Positions 12,260 through 24,881 of a stretch of 64,000 nt of DNA are shown here, one piece after another. Position 1 is the first letter of the stretch. Every line of letters starts with the position of its first letter. Source of the stretch: Blasia pusilla (taxonomy: Eukaryota; Marchantiophyta; Marchantiopsida; Blasiales). The DNA is taken from positions 20,646,001 through 20,710,000 of the forward strand of contig CM114275.1 in assembly GCA_050084515.1 (NCBI GenBank), written 5' to 3'. The notes below the pieces were generated by a model. It had not been told where the DNA came from. It worked only from the letters and a program-made list of their open reading frames with translations, and made no database searches. The translations under genes and the position numbers were made by a program.

Positions 12260-14340
12260 GGGTCTAGAAAAAGAGGAGTAGATGAGTGACTCTGCATCAT
12301 ATAGAGATTATGCATATGCCACAATCATGATTGTGAAGAAGGATATGTATGAAAATTATACGGATAGGCATACATGTGCATATTAACCTTGTATTAACAA
12401 ATAGAAGAGATCAGATCGACATGTTATGTTTAATCCTAAGGAGATATTTGATCTGATGGGGCATATCAGATGTTTGTAATGTCTCTCGTCAACTTCCTAT
12501 TGGGGTGTTGGATAGGGGGGGGGACATCATTTTGGTTTATAGATCGATCTTAGAGATATTTTTTGCACTGGGAGGAGTTATGACCATTTAGGATAAAGGA
12601 CACACCTTCAAAATTCTAAAGAGTGCCAAAATCCCATTAATGACGTTTTCTAGCATCCTATCAATGAAAGGATTTTGGCAGATTTGGAGTATGTGCAATA
12701 TTACATAGATGATATTATCATATTTAGTATGTTCCATGATTGAAGAGCATGAGCACCAATTACAAGAGAAGTTTCAATGCTTATGGTGATATAGACTAGA
12801 GCTACATTCATGCAAGCGAGGGTTTTTCCAGGATCAAATTGAGTGCTTAGATCACAACATATACCTAGTTGGGTTATTTATTCAAGACACGAAAATGGAG
12901 GGTATTTCATGAATTCCAAAACTGTCAGAGTCAAGTCTAAGAAATTATAGGATCGATAAACTTATGCCATCGATGTGTCAAGGGATTTAAATTATTTAAT
13001 ACCATTGTAAAGTATTTGAACTTGTTGATGAGACTTGATGTGGTTTGGCACTGAGGAGATGATCAAGATTGCACAGTTTATGAGCTAAAGGACATGTTCG
13101 TATCCTCGCTCATTTTGTTGAGACCTATTAAATTTTGTGCATTCCAAATCTAATATTTTGGGCCTAAGAATGGTGCTTACTCAAAGATGTAATATGGGAA
13201 AGGGTTTTGTTGTGGCTTATGCAATCTGACCAAATAACACTATAGAGTTTAAGGATAATTCATACAAGGGAATTTTTTTGGTTGTAATTTAGATCATGAC
13301 ACATATCATTTGCTCTTTATTCAATAATCATTTTGCACCTAATATTGAGCATCAACCATTGATTCCAACAAGCATATAGGGAAGCTTACTAGATGGGCAC
13401 TACTACTAAAGGAGTATCATAGGTTAGGTTGGCTAAAGCCAGTTGTAGATGGGTTCACTCGTAACCCCTACATGAGCCAAAGAGATAACATAGGATATCG
13501 ATGGCATAGTTGCAATGATAAGAATATGGTTTCAGTTTGGCACGTATCTACCCTCTTGTCTTTGTTGACTATATTAGGTGAATACGCTACATTGACTTTA
13601 TTACATGAGTCAATTGGTGAGTGTTCGGATGCGCATGCTAGGAAGAAGGAAACAATTATTAGTGATTTCATGACAATGAGGAGGTAATAAAGAACCTAGG
13701 TATTAGCACCATAATGAGCATAGTGGACGCTAAGGAGTGCGATCGAATCCTATTACATCCAATCTCACTCCGTGTCATTCATTTAGTATATAGCTACCAA
13801 GACCATACATTAATAAATCATCGCTCCATGTCTAGGTTGATCCTAAGGCGGATGCAAGGTAGAGAGATTACTAGATATGATTAAGATACAAATACACAAA
13901 TATAACTTGCATCTGAGAATTTTGAGGAAGTGATATCTAGATTTATAGTTATCATGGTTGGCTATGGGGTATTGTTTCGGTCAACAAGTACAATAACATC
14001 CTTGGCATTATCTTCCCCTATCTTTTTGGTGAATGAATATGCAAGTACCAACATTGAATAGTTGCAAGTAAACCCATTTACTTGCAAATATTCAACGTGA
14101 AATAGGCTATTTGTCAAAACTTGATAAACCTAATTTATGTGTGAAGCATGTTCTCAAAGGACGGAGAGTTTTCGTAGAGTTTTGTTCATGGCATTTGAGA
14201 ATTTGGCTATTGCTTAACATAGGAACATATTTAAGTATGCAACCATTCATGAAGGATATCACATTCCATTTTTTAAGAGGTCCATCTTAAAGATTATGTG
14301 CACTTATAGTAAGAATAGTGATGACACTAGATATTCTTTA
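12260..14340 (+). pseudogene. Strongly decayed Ty3/gypsy pol relic (RT, RNase H, integrase), same family as 36.3-45.5 kb
   Basis: Nucleotide blocks line up in order with the better-preserved element. About 12290-12480 matches the reverse-transcriptase start (compare 42040-42250). Around 12690-12715 matches the YIDD active-site region (compare 42424). 13369-13510 matches the RNase H end (compare 43100-43240), and 14180-14260 matches the integrase C-terminal region (compare 44370-44450). The copy is full of stops and frameshifts and is much more AT-rich than its relative. Many differences are C-to-T or G-to-A, as expected for decay of methylated DNA. No frame is usable. Its 3' end is interrupted at 14388 by a Helitron. 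Confidence 0.85.
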
Positions 14341-14387
14341 GAAATATTATTTTTGTGTGTGTAAAATATTTTTTATTAGAGTCTTCA

Positions 14388-14553
14388 TCTATATTATTAT
14401 GAGAGAGTGCCCTTATAGGGATGTACTCTATTATGATGACATGTATCCTTTTTGACCTGTAGGTAATAAGATATTCTATAATCTCCTCTCATACGCATGA
14501 GCTTTGCCTCCTCGGGCTCTCTTTCATCCGTGCTAATCATGGGCACCGACTAG
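14388..14553 (+). mobile_element. Non-autonomous Helitron copy
   Basis: The element begins TCTATATTATTATGAGAGAG after an A and ends in CTAG followed by T. A degenerate hairpin (CCGTGC..ATGGGCAC) lies a few bases before the end. Its termini match the copies at 2790-3217 and 27111-27326, but the interior differs. It sits at the end of the decayed gypsy relic and so inserted later. Confidence 0.68.
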
Positions 14554-14870
14554 TATAATCATATTGGAAGGTCAAGAAGGTAAGAATTGAAAGGATCATG
14601 AGCATAATTGCGTAATCTACTAACATGCTATCTTCCAAGCATAGATGGAAGAGAGTATTTCAGTTTAGAATTTGTACTTTGTAAATATGTTATATGGGTA
14701 TTAAGGTTGCATATGGACAAAGTCCGTGTCTGTGGACTTGCATCCGTTCTATAGAAGGACTTTTCGATGTAGGCCCTATCTCCTCCTTCTTTCTTATCCT
14801 CCCCCCTCCCACTTTCGCATTTCTTCCTCCTCCCACCTCCACTTTCTTGCCTTCCATCATGAACTATAAA

Positions 14871-14940
14871 GTGTGGGCTTCACTTTTTGCAATCCATGTC
14901 CGTGGACATGTCCAAACTTGTCCGTCCATGTCCATCCTAG
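14871..14940 (+). repeat. Dispersed repeat, plus copy (partner at 19573-19640)
   Basis: GTGTGGGC..TTTTGCAATCC and the half-palindromic TGGACATGTCCA are shared with the reverse complement of 19573-19640. Another relative with GGACAAGTC/GGACATACGTCC motifs may lie near 25350. Probably an old interspersed element of unknown type. Confidence 0.55.
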
Positions 14941-15320
14941 GGATAGACTTGTCCGTTTTTTGTTTGGATTCCCTCATGGCAAAAGCTGGATATGGCTTGA
15001 GTCGCTTGACGAACATATGTTATTTTCATTTTAAAAAAATTTATAATCTTTGAGTGTTTATATAAGTACATTTTTTTATGTATATGAATCTTCTCATGTG
15101 TTGGGAAGAGCCACAATATTCATTATAGGGATAGAAACATTGATGTCGATCGTGTTATGACGGACAGGAATAACCAACAAATATTTGGTCTACATTAGCA
15201 AATAAAAATTTGGCTTGATGAAAAATCTGAAAGGTAAGAGAAAATTACATATTTAAAATGAAGATATTTAAAAATAGAATGAAACATTATTAATTTCTGT
15301 GTCACTTCTAGTCTATCTAA

Positions 15321-16931
15321 TCTATATTATTATTGGCAATCCCATATGCATAATAGGAAAAAATTAGCAACACAATAAAGAAAAATTATATATTTATATT
15401 TTTCCCATGATAATGTCCTTATTAACTCAGGTTAACATGTTAGTAAGAATTTATTTTTTTAGAGATTTTAATTGCTAGAAAGAATGGGATTCCATGTACA
15501 TGAGAGTTGGATATTAACTTATGGTGAAGTAGGGTGTTAATAAAATGAATGGGGTGTAATGACTTTCACTCTGTCAGAAAATTCATTTTTATTGATGTCA
15601 TACACGTTTTACACTAATAAGGATTGGGAGCAAGGATATGAACAATAAGGGAATGTGTTCAAGAAGAAGTACACTTTCATTTGAACATAAATAAAAACAT
15701 ATCTCATTGAAAAATAAGACTCCAAACAAAAGGGTCATCGAAAGTTTCCTTTTATGGCGGCAGGACTCATTATGAACATAAAGGGTTAATATTGCAGTAA
15801 CATTTGTAAAAAGATTTAAATGTATTAATACGACATCTATATTTTTATGGAAGGTAACCCCGTTCTTTAGAAAGATAGCATTTACGCTCTCATGCAAGAG
15901 TCATAAAGCTTACGACAAACATGAGAGTTCAAAATTTGGAAGGTTGTGTACGCGCCCATTAAGAAGCATTTTTTTTTTCGTTATTGGAGATGGGAGATGG
16001 TCGTACATATTTATACATTGCTTTCCGAGATGATATCATTTGACTATCGACCAATATGGTCATCAAGAGTAAGAATGTAAACAATTTCATTCATACCATG
16101 AATGAAAAAAATTCTCAATGTTTCTTTGAGACTAGCTTTTTTTAGAGATACGACTCTTTTTACCCAAAAATCAAGATGTTGATGAAATGAACAGATAATT
16201 TTCATTAGTTTCCCATACTCTCCAATTTTAAGATGAAATTTGAATTTTAAGCATTGTGTCTTTTGTTAATGAAATATCTTATAACCAATGTATGTATGTC
16301 TGCTATCTATAGATTATATATACCTCAATGTTGACTTCGTTCCAAGTGAGGGGATGAGTTATATTTATCTTAGAGATTTCTTGAATACATGTTTACTGTC
16401 TAGACTCCCTCCACATCATTTTTGTTTGAAGATTGGAGAACCAATCATGCTCTTACAAAACATGAATTGTTCAAAAGGACAATCAAAGAACAATCAATTA
16501 GTCATTTTTGGATTAATAGCATATGTTATAGATATTGAAATTATTACCAAAAATAATATTGGAGATCCAATTTTTATCCCAAATTTTTTTTATAACCTAG
16601 GTTTATCTTGTGATTTGCATCGATTTTAATTCTCTATTCGTCTAGCTTTTGTCATAACTATTAAAAATTCATGAGGTTGAATTTTACAAAAGGTTGGAAT
16701 ATACTTGCCTTCACATATATTTGCTCATGGTCACTTATATGTGACATTATCTAGAATAAGACCAAAAAAATGTTCCATATTGTGAACGAAAATGATCCAC
16801 ATTCAAATAAAAAAGATGATTGAATGTGAAATATTATATATCAAGAAATTTTAACATGAAATAAAATATCACAAAAATTTGTTTTCTATTTCAAATTCTA
16901 AAACATATGTTTCTTATATGCACCATACTAG
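15321..16931 (+). mobile_element. Decayed autonomous Helitron with helicase C-terminus
   Basis: The left end TCTATATTATTATTGG follows an A and matches the 5' ends of the short Helitrons in this window. The right end is CTAG followed by T, about seven bases after a small CATAT..ATATG stem. Between them, at 16290-16790, lies the C-terminal part of a PIF1-type Helitron helicase. The Rep part is not recognisable and is presumably deleted. The interior is AT-rich and has stops, so this copy is dead. It is a plausible relic of the autonomous partner that mobilised the 160-220 bp copies. The exact ends are inferred from motif matches. Confidence 0.55.
16290..16790 (+). pseudogene. Helitron PIF1-like helicase, C-terminal fragment
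   Basis: Rep-Hel proteins drive Helitron rolling-circle transposition, and the helicase belongs to the PIF1 superfamily 1 group. The first frame (to 16627) contains LPPHHFCLKIGEPIMLLQNM, then a match to the usual EIITxxNIGDxxFIP segment. This is the typical order near the end of Helitron helicases. A frame change follows. The next frame (about 16634-16790) gives IRLAFVITI..S, VGIYLP, FAHGHLYVTLSRIR, equivalent to helicase motifs V and VI (usual SQGQTL, GQLYVALSR). Two in-frame stops lie where Gln codons are expected. The N-terminal helicase motifs and Rep domain are absent. Confidence 0.85.
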
Positions 16932-18467
16932 TGAGATCTATGTGCACTACTAAGACACATGTGCATACTCACTACTTATTTAAATTTAGAAGTACATCAA
17001 TTGCTATAAAATAAAAAGTCTAAGATTCAATGCATCGTTGTAACCTCAACCAAAAAACTAGTTGGGTAATTCCTTAGAATAAACTGCTATTTATAAGTAC
17101 CACATCTCAAAGTTATCATAATAAGACTATTAGCAATCCTGGTAAACCATGTAGACTAACAAAGTTCCCCATATAGGCCCAAAGAATAAAGCATAAATCT
17201 GACCATTAAAATGTTGAACCAAGGTTGGATTTCACATCTTCTTTTTAGTTGATATTAGTATAATGTCCGTGTCTTGCACGAATGAAAAATCACTTGTGAG
17301 GGAAGGGCGAACGCAGGTATTACTCGTGTCAATACTAAAATGAATTAAAACAAACGTCCTCTTTCAATAACATAGATGGTAGTCTTTCCGTCCGTATTTG
17401 AAATATATTTTAAAAATAATAATCCAATGAATTTGCACCTCTCCGGACCACACCCGGTGCTCTACACTTTTCTTAAAAAATAAAAATTTAAAGTTCACTC
17501 ATGCGACCAAATTAACACGAGAAAGGTCGTTTGCAATGCACCTATTTGTTCGCGTAATTAAATTATATCCTCATATCATTCAAATGCGAATTTCGAAGCA
17601 TGCTGTACCTGAACAACAAATATAATTTCTTTTGTCTATTTAAGGGGTTAAATACGCCCGTTTTGGTGTAGGCCCCGGACGTCTTTTTAATTTTTTCGTG
17701 GAATTTACCACACTCTTTCCGGCTAGACGAGTAATGTCCAAAAATAAATAGGTGCACGGAATTAGTTAAGGTTATGAACCCAAGAGCTTTTGCAAAATAA
17801 ATAAAATGTACTCCACAATTGGAGCATACAAACGAGGCATTAAAAGAATTAAACGCGATGAATTATGGGCATCTCTTCCATGGTGGTTTCGTTTAGCGCA
17901 CAAAGTTGGAAGCCCCAAAAATAACGCATCCACAGAGCGACTTTGCAGCGCAATTAGCATCGGCCAACGCTAATAAATGCCCTTCTAACGCTAAGCTCAG
18001 AGCTAATGATCGTGCTTAAGCCCCCGAGCGAATGAGGCTCCGCTTGGCTTGATGGAGCCGTTATGCCCACTCTGCGAGGGGCACCTGGAAACTTCCAAGC
18101 CCAAGAGTACACGATTTAATACTTGATTCGCAGTTCGAAGCAGTTCAGGTGGGGTTATGCGAAACATTATAGCTTATTTATATCGTGTAGCACGTTTAGA
18201 AAAGAATGATTATTTATTATTGAGTGAGTTACGGCTGCACTAGCCCGTAGAGAGAGAGATCATTCCATGCAATTTACTTTTTTTCTTTCTTTCTTTCCCT
18301 TTCTCCTTTTTCTGGTGTTCACACTTTTGTGGGGTTGCGTGCACATTCCAACCGGTTTGCAAAAAGCAGGGTGACGTTATGAGGTCGATATTCCGAGGAG
18401 AAATGGAGTTGGAGGGGTCACCTTCAATTTTCGAGTTTTCACCCTAAAGTTCATACCCTCCAATTTG

Positions 18468-18489
18468 TTTATTTATTTATTTATTTATT
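18468..18489. repeat. (ATTT)n microsatellite
   Basis: Five and a half uninterrupted ATTT units. Confidence 0.9.
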
Positions 18490-19572
18490 CTGGAACACAC
18501 CCGGATATAGTTAGTTTGGGGGTAACGCAATAATGCCCAGCTTTTGCACTCTTCATAAGTGATTCTCGTTGACATGGTACGTACGTATACAAGAGGCAGT
18601 TTTCATAGATGAGCGGTTTAGTTTATTCATTTATCTTATTGGCTGACTACCTTTTGAGAAAATGTTAGATTGTCCTTGAATGTATTATTATCGGCTGGTG
18701 TGAAGATATATTGAAAATAAGCTTGTGCGTACTAATTTATGTTACTGCGAGAAGTACGGGTCGATTTTTTTTAATTTTTTTTAATGGATTAATCGGAAAG
18801 TTTCTATTTTATTTTATTCGCTCTACTAAACAAGGGATTTCAAGCGAAAACATGAATTTTTTTAAAGAACTGAATAGTAAGAACTCCTTTCAAAATATTT
18901 TTTTTACAAAAGTTATTTTTTAATCATTCTTTCATTATTTAAGAAAACAAACACCAACAAAAGAATCTCACCTTCACATGCACAAATCATAATATTTTTT
19001 ACTTGAAGTATATTCTTAAAATGATGTGTATGACTTGATTTTATATTGTATATTAATGTAATTTTTTTCTAATTTCCAATACAAGGAAAAAATATGTTAT
19101 GTTGTCGTGTGCATATACATCATTCCATTACGTATATTGTCGTTATTATCCAACAAACTCAACAACCTCGGAACCGTATTCAGATTTGGAAATCGGATTA
19201 ACACACAAATTACATAAAAAGAATAAGGCTCCACACAATGAGGTATGAATTTGAAAAGCACATTGTTCAATTTTAGTCCAAGTCATGCTTAATTCTTAAG
19301 AAAACTCTTTTCCCAACATCAAGGGTTGCACTACTAAATCTTACAAAACATATTGTGGAGGATGTATTCTTCATCAAGGAGAACACACAATTTCTAGTGC
19401 AACCATGGTATTATCAATAGCAAATATTGTTGGTATCTTTGCCAATCTACCAATCATAACCTATTATGAACTAGTGGTAGATGTCCCAATTATAGGCTTC
19501 AAGGATGGATCTAGCGCCTCCTCAACGACTACCTTTGACTATGGTTGCAAAAAGACGGGTGAGTCCGCCATT

Positions 19573-19640
19573 AGGGCAGACATGGAATGACAAGTGTGGA
19601 CATGTCCACATATAGGATTGCAAAAGGTAGGGCCCACACT
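19573..19640 (-). repeat. Dispersed repeat, minus copy (partner at 14871-14940)
   Basis: The reverse complement carries GTGTGGGCCC..CTTTTGCAATCC and TGGACATGTCCACACTTG, matching the plus-strand copy 4.7 kb upstream. Confidence 0.55.
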
Positions 19641-21589
19641 TATAGCCCGTGGTGGAAGGCAAGGCAAGGCAGGGGCGGGGAGGGCAATAAGAGGGGAGGA
19701 AGTGTACGTGGGGAAAGGAAGAAACGAGAAAGTGCACACTCACGATAACTTTACAATATGAGCATGTAGTTGCATTAAATCGCACACAACCACATTCTCA
19801 TATTATATATCATACATTAAAGGTTTCATTCAAATTATTTTACTTAAGTTTTCATAGACTAAGACAAAATAATAAATAAGAAGAGTTCTTAGATTTTAGT
19901 TCTTGAATGGATTTTATTTAAAATTAAATAAAATCTTAAAGAATCCTAATTATTCTTTGAAAATTAATGGTCAAATTTTAGTTTTTTTAAAAAAAAATTG
20001 GAAGGTAAAAAAAATATCTATCTTTTTGAAAAAATAAATTGAGGTCAAAGATGAGGAGGATGAATAGGAAAATTGTGGCATGAGAGTTATTTTTCAAATT
20101 TATATGAATTATTTTATATATATACATGGACATTATTAAATTTTAAATTTTAAAATAGGAAGGAGGATTATTTTTTCCCAAATCAAGAAGAAAACATATT
20201 ATATGGATTTCAAATAAAAGGATTTTTTTTATTTTTCAAAAAAAAGAATCTTAAAAAAATTCACCCAAAATAGATCTTCTCTAATATTTATATTATCTTC
20301 TTGCATGTTAATTCCACAACTGTGAATTTTTTCCATAGCCTCCATATGATCATTCTTCAATCGTAGGTCTAAATCCAACCAAAAACATGTTTATGTGTAA
20401 CTTACATAGTCGACAATATTAAACCTCAAATAATGTGCGGCCTTGAATAGATTGACTAGAATGGGAGGGTGTTCGGCAAGGTGGAGGTTGCATGGATGGA
20501 AGGTATGTCAAAAGCCTGTCGATTATAGGATAGGCCAAAAGTTGCGTTCTCACGGTTAGATGTAGAATCGGTGAGAAATACTAGTTTGTGTGCAATGAAG
20601 GTGTGCGGCAACCTATTGTGGGAAAAACACTTTCAATCGTAATAAGATCTTAAGGTCATACGAGTAGGATGGACATTCCATTCACACGAAGCACCCCATC
20701 CAAAAGGAGGCGATGGCATGATTGCAATAGAAAGTGGCATGACAGACCTTAAGACAACAAACAAACTCACAAATGGGATATGAAGGCAAGGGCCGCACAT
20801 GCGTTGAAATGTAGTCCTTCAACTGATATCTAAGGGTGAAGAAGACATCAATCCACTCTTCGTTGGCCAATTTTTTTTCATAAATAAGGAAAAGAATGAA
20901 ATATTTTTTCCAAACTACCAATAATATTAATGGATGCCATTCTCACCTGGTTTAGCTTAGTACAACTCATGAAGGAACGGTCATTGATTAAGAAATACTC
21001 CTCTCCACACAAGTGTAAGATCCACCTTAGACTTTAGCAAAATTGGTGCTTTGTCTCAAAGTAAGAAAGTGTAACTTGATTATTAACATTTTCTCGGGAG
21101 TGAAGCATCCCAAAAGTAATATAAACATTTAAAAAATAAAGTTCAATTCGTAAATGAGAGCATGTCATGGCGACATAAATGAGTCTCGCTAGTGACGAAA
21201 ACAAAGCGTACATTCTCATTGGAGTGTTTTTTACGATATTTATTTTAACCCCGAAGCACTCCCTTACTCACTAACAAGGGATAATATATACACCCAAAAA
21301 AATAAAAAATCAGTCCGATAAACTTGGGTAAACCCTAAACCCTCTACAAACCACCATGCATAAATAAATAAACAAAACAAAACAAACAAACAAATAAATA
21401 AACGAAGTATAGCAAACATGCTAAACAAAACAAAACAAGTACGTCTACTCCACTTTGTCGTAGACGAAAATACCTTCTTGAGGATAGGCTTGACACGAAA
21501 TGACAAGACTATGACCAAAAGACCTCTTCCTACTTATCCGTATCCCATTGCATAGGGAGGTCATATATGGAAAAACGAGGAGGCCAGAA

Positions 21590-23130
21590 GGTCCACGTTC
21601 AAACGGGATCATCACGATGGGGCCTAGTGAGGTGTGGGAAAGGGGCCTAGTGTTGGAGAAGGGAGGCTATTGCGCAATAAAAGAAAAGAAAGTTAAATAA
21701 ATAAGATTGGAAGCGACTAGAAAGGAACGGAGACATATTTTCAATTGTTACAAAAATTCAAGAAAAAAAAAGGGACGGCGAGAGAAGGTCATCCACGAAG
21801 GAATGAAATTGATGGGAAAAAAAATAAACTAAACTAAACTGCGTTCACATGGGATCATGACGATGGGGTCTAGAGTAGTGGGGAAGGAGGGGAGCCACTC
21901 AATATGAGAGAAAAATAATTCGTGCAACGAGGAGAGTCTACCTAGAGGCTTTATCACGAAAAGTCCAAAATAATGGGGAAGTCACCCAACATAAGGAACT
22001 TCAAGAGTAAGAATCTTATCACAAGAAATGTGGAGTCACGTAAGGATGGGAGGGGGGAGATCATGTATGAATCCATGAGGAGACTTAATAGGTCACATCC
22101 ATAGGTGATGGTGACAATGGGGTCCAATGTAGTTTGGAAAATGAGGAAGACATTCAAGATATAAACTTGGTACTATGTGATGAAAAACTCATCACATTTG
22201 GTTTATGATAATAAAAAAATGGTATCTCATGTATGAATGGGGTAGGAGACCAAGTGAACCACCTTGGCATGCAACCATGACAACATAGTCTTGTAAAGTG
22301 TCTAAGATAGAGTGAGTGTAATAGGGGGGAGGTGAAACCTCTAAACACAAGTAAGAAATAAATGGATGTTGAAGAACCTACGACGGAAAACTTTCACATC
22401 TTATCTCATGGAGGAAAGGTGGGGAGGTCACACTAGGGCATCGTTGTGAGGACCTTTCACCCAACAAGAAGAGAGCAAAATTTTATACTTAATATGATTT
22501 TTTTCCAGCTTGAAAGGTTACACAAAAATCCCATACCAATAATTTACTTACACAAGAATTTGGCATCATTCACGAGCTTACAAGAGGTACCTGGATAGGT
22601 ACCCTTTTGTTACCTTTTCTCATCCATCGAGACTCCAAGATGTCAATGACATCAAGCGAGGATTCTATAAGCCAATATGTGAGACATCCTAATAGAGTCA
22701 ACAAGGAAGTTGAAAATCCATGCTCACATTTAGACATGAAAATTGATACTAGTGTAGTGTTTGCAAAAGGGGTTCTGATAAAAAATAAAGGAGAAAAAAA
22801 TGATAATTTAAAAATTTTAAAAGACCTACCACATATAGTCTACAAATAGATGGACGGGTGAAGATCATGAATCAACCAATGAGGAGCACGAAAAAGTCTT
22901 CTTCACATGTGACTAAGACATTGAGATCTAGTATACTATGGATACTAGGGGAAAGGGGTCATCCATTGAACATGAAGAGATCAGACATGGGACTTCAAGA
23001 GTCTACTACACAAAATTGGCCATATCTATTCAAGTGACATAATGGTAGGAAGGTCACCTATGAATCAATTAGAAGACCACAAAGGCTAGGTTCACATATG
23101 ATCATGACATTAGGATCTATCATAGTGTGG
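21590..23130 (+). repeat. Degenerate tandem-repeat field
   Basis: A core resembling GTTCACATGGGATCATGACG followed by ATGGGGTCTAG and a G-rich stretch recurs near 21595, 21843, 22098, 22900 and 23090. A second motif like ATCATGTATGAATC-AT-AGGAGAC recurs ahead of it near 21787, 22062, 22865 and 23048. Spacings are about 190-260 bp where adjacent copies are clear. The copies are much diverged and the middle of the field is unclear. It looks like an old satellite or expanded minisatellite. Confidence 0.5.
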
Positions 23131-24817
23131 AAGATGTAATAACTCTAGAGTGGGAGAGGGAAAGACACTAGACATAAGCATAAAGAAACAAAAAAAGACT
23201 TCATAAAGAAGAAAAATAAAAAAGGGTTCTTACCCGATTGGGGAAAAACCCTTGGAAGTCCACAATAGAGGTGACATCTCCAAATGCCTTCAATTTTTCA
23301 ATGTGTTTTTCGATTGGATGTATGGAATACTTTGTCATATGTGGGGGACACTTACCATTAATGCATTTCATCTTCCAGTTAGGATGAGATCGTGTTATTT
23401 TACAACAATAACTTCTCCATGCACATCGATTAAGATTTTGAATAAGTCCTTTTCCCTATTGATAGGATATATCCTATTGTTAACCCACAACTTGCCCTAT
23501 GCATATGTCTCAATGACCTTTCATTAGAGGGAAGGTGAGTTTCTATGTTACTCTAAGGACTTTCCTAGAGATAAGATTAATCATCACCATAAGATATGTC
23601 ACACCTCAATTTGATCCTTCCGCTCTAAAATAGAAAGAGAGTAAAATATTCTTGCGTAGAATAATACCTGCATTAGTTAAAACTATAAATTACACCCATC
23701 CACAATGAAGAGGTAAAGTTTAACATATGAATGAAGTGCCCGAAGATGATATATTTAAAGAGGTAAGAAAACATAACATGGCACTAAATGACATGTCTAA
23801 GAGGTTAGTTTATCGAATAAGTGATTGTAAGAAGAGGTCTTTCAAAATCCTTCCATTCTACATAATGATAGGAACTTTTTAGTGTCTTACATATGTACAA
23901 CTATAATCCTTCTTGAAATGATCGCTAGTGAATCAAAAGAGGGGAAGGTAAAACATAGGAAACATGATCCTCTTACCATGGCTAACGGCTCTTATATTTT
24001 TTTTACGAGTATTGTAGCCACACAATTCTCTATGAATTTATTAACGATGGATTTCCATCATTAACCCTCACCTCTACACACGATATATGTTTTTGGTTCA
24101 AAGACAAAATATATGTTACAACCAAGGCCAAAGAATAAGAAGATGACAAGATAAAAGGTTTTTAGGATGAAAGTAGTTTGATGGAGACCTAAAGTCCAAT
24201 CCACACCACACTCAGATGAATTGTAATACTTGAAAATGGATGTGAGATATTTGAGGTTTGACTGTTTAAACAAAAATTGAAATGGATGTGAGTTGAATTT
24301 ATGTGAAATCAAAGAGTTTCGAGTTTCAAATTTTCTAATAATTCATTTTTTGTCTACATTCAAGATAATTCAATCCAAGAATTGTGATTATTGAACTTTT
24401 CTTTTCAATTTGATAATGAAATATTCCTACTTTCTTTTGTGTATACGTTGCTTTGATCTTCGTTCTCCCAATTCCTTCATATCCTCTCTCCTCGTTACAT
24501 AATATGGACCTCCCAGAGTATTTATACCAATATACTTGGACAAATAATTACTTTTTGACATTTTGGTCATTTAGTCATAAATATGATCTCCTATTAAATT
24601 TTTATTTATTGAATTGAAAATCCATTATGTATGGCTACTTGTTTTTATTTGACTTCATGCACCCGTTACAAAATTTCTTCCTAAGGAGATTTTTTTGACT
24701 CATTTGAGATTGAGAGGCCATGAGGCTTTGTTGTGAAAAATCACTTGTTTGAAATCATTCCTTCCCACACAAGATATTAATCCTATTCCTAATTTTTTGG
24801 GGACGCCATGGCAAGAG
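23131..24817. other. AT-rich intergenic DNA, no gene seen
   Basis: Short chance frames only. No domain, RNA gene or clear repeat recognised. Confidence 0.4.
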
Positions 24818-24881
24818 TCATAGGCGGGCAGAGTTGAAACTTTAGGAGATACATCACAAGCAACTTTGTAATTTGTATTGC
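24818..24881 (-). repeat. Dispersed repeat, minus copy (partner at 4981-5040)
   Basis: The reverse complement contains AAAGTTTCAACTCTGCCCGC and GTTGCTTGTGATGTATCT, matching the plus copy at 4981-5040 with substitutions that are largely C/T or G/A. Confidence 0.6.

Larger units (their letters stand above)
16932..21585. other. AT-rich intergenic DNA, no gene seen
   Basis: Only short chance frames. Contents: a GC-richer patch at about 17900-18120, an (ATTT)n run at 18468-18489, pyrimidine runs near 18280-18310, the minus copy of a dispersed repeat at 19573-19640, low-complexity A-rich repeats near 21360-21440 and a telo-box-like AAACCCTAAACC at about 21333. Confidence 0.45.

Noticed and set aside
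14694-15053. 119-codon plus-strand open frame
   Set aside because: Covers a dispersed noncoding repeat (14871-14940) and a pyrimidine-rich stretch; no domain.
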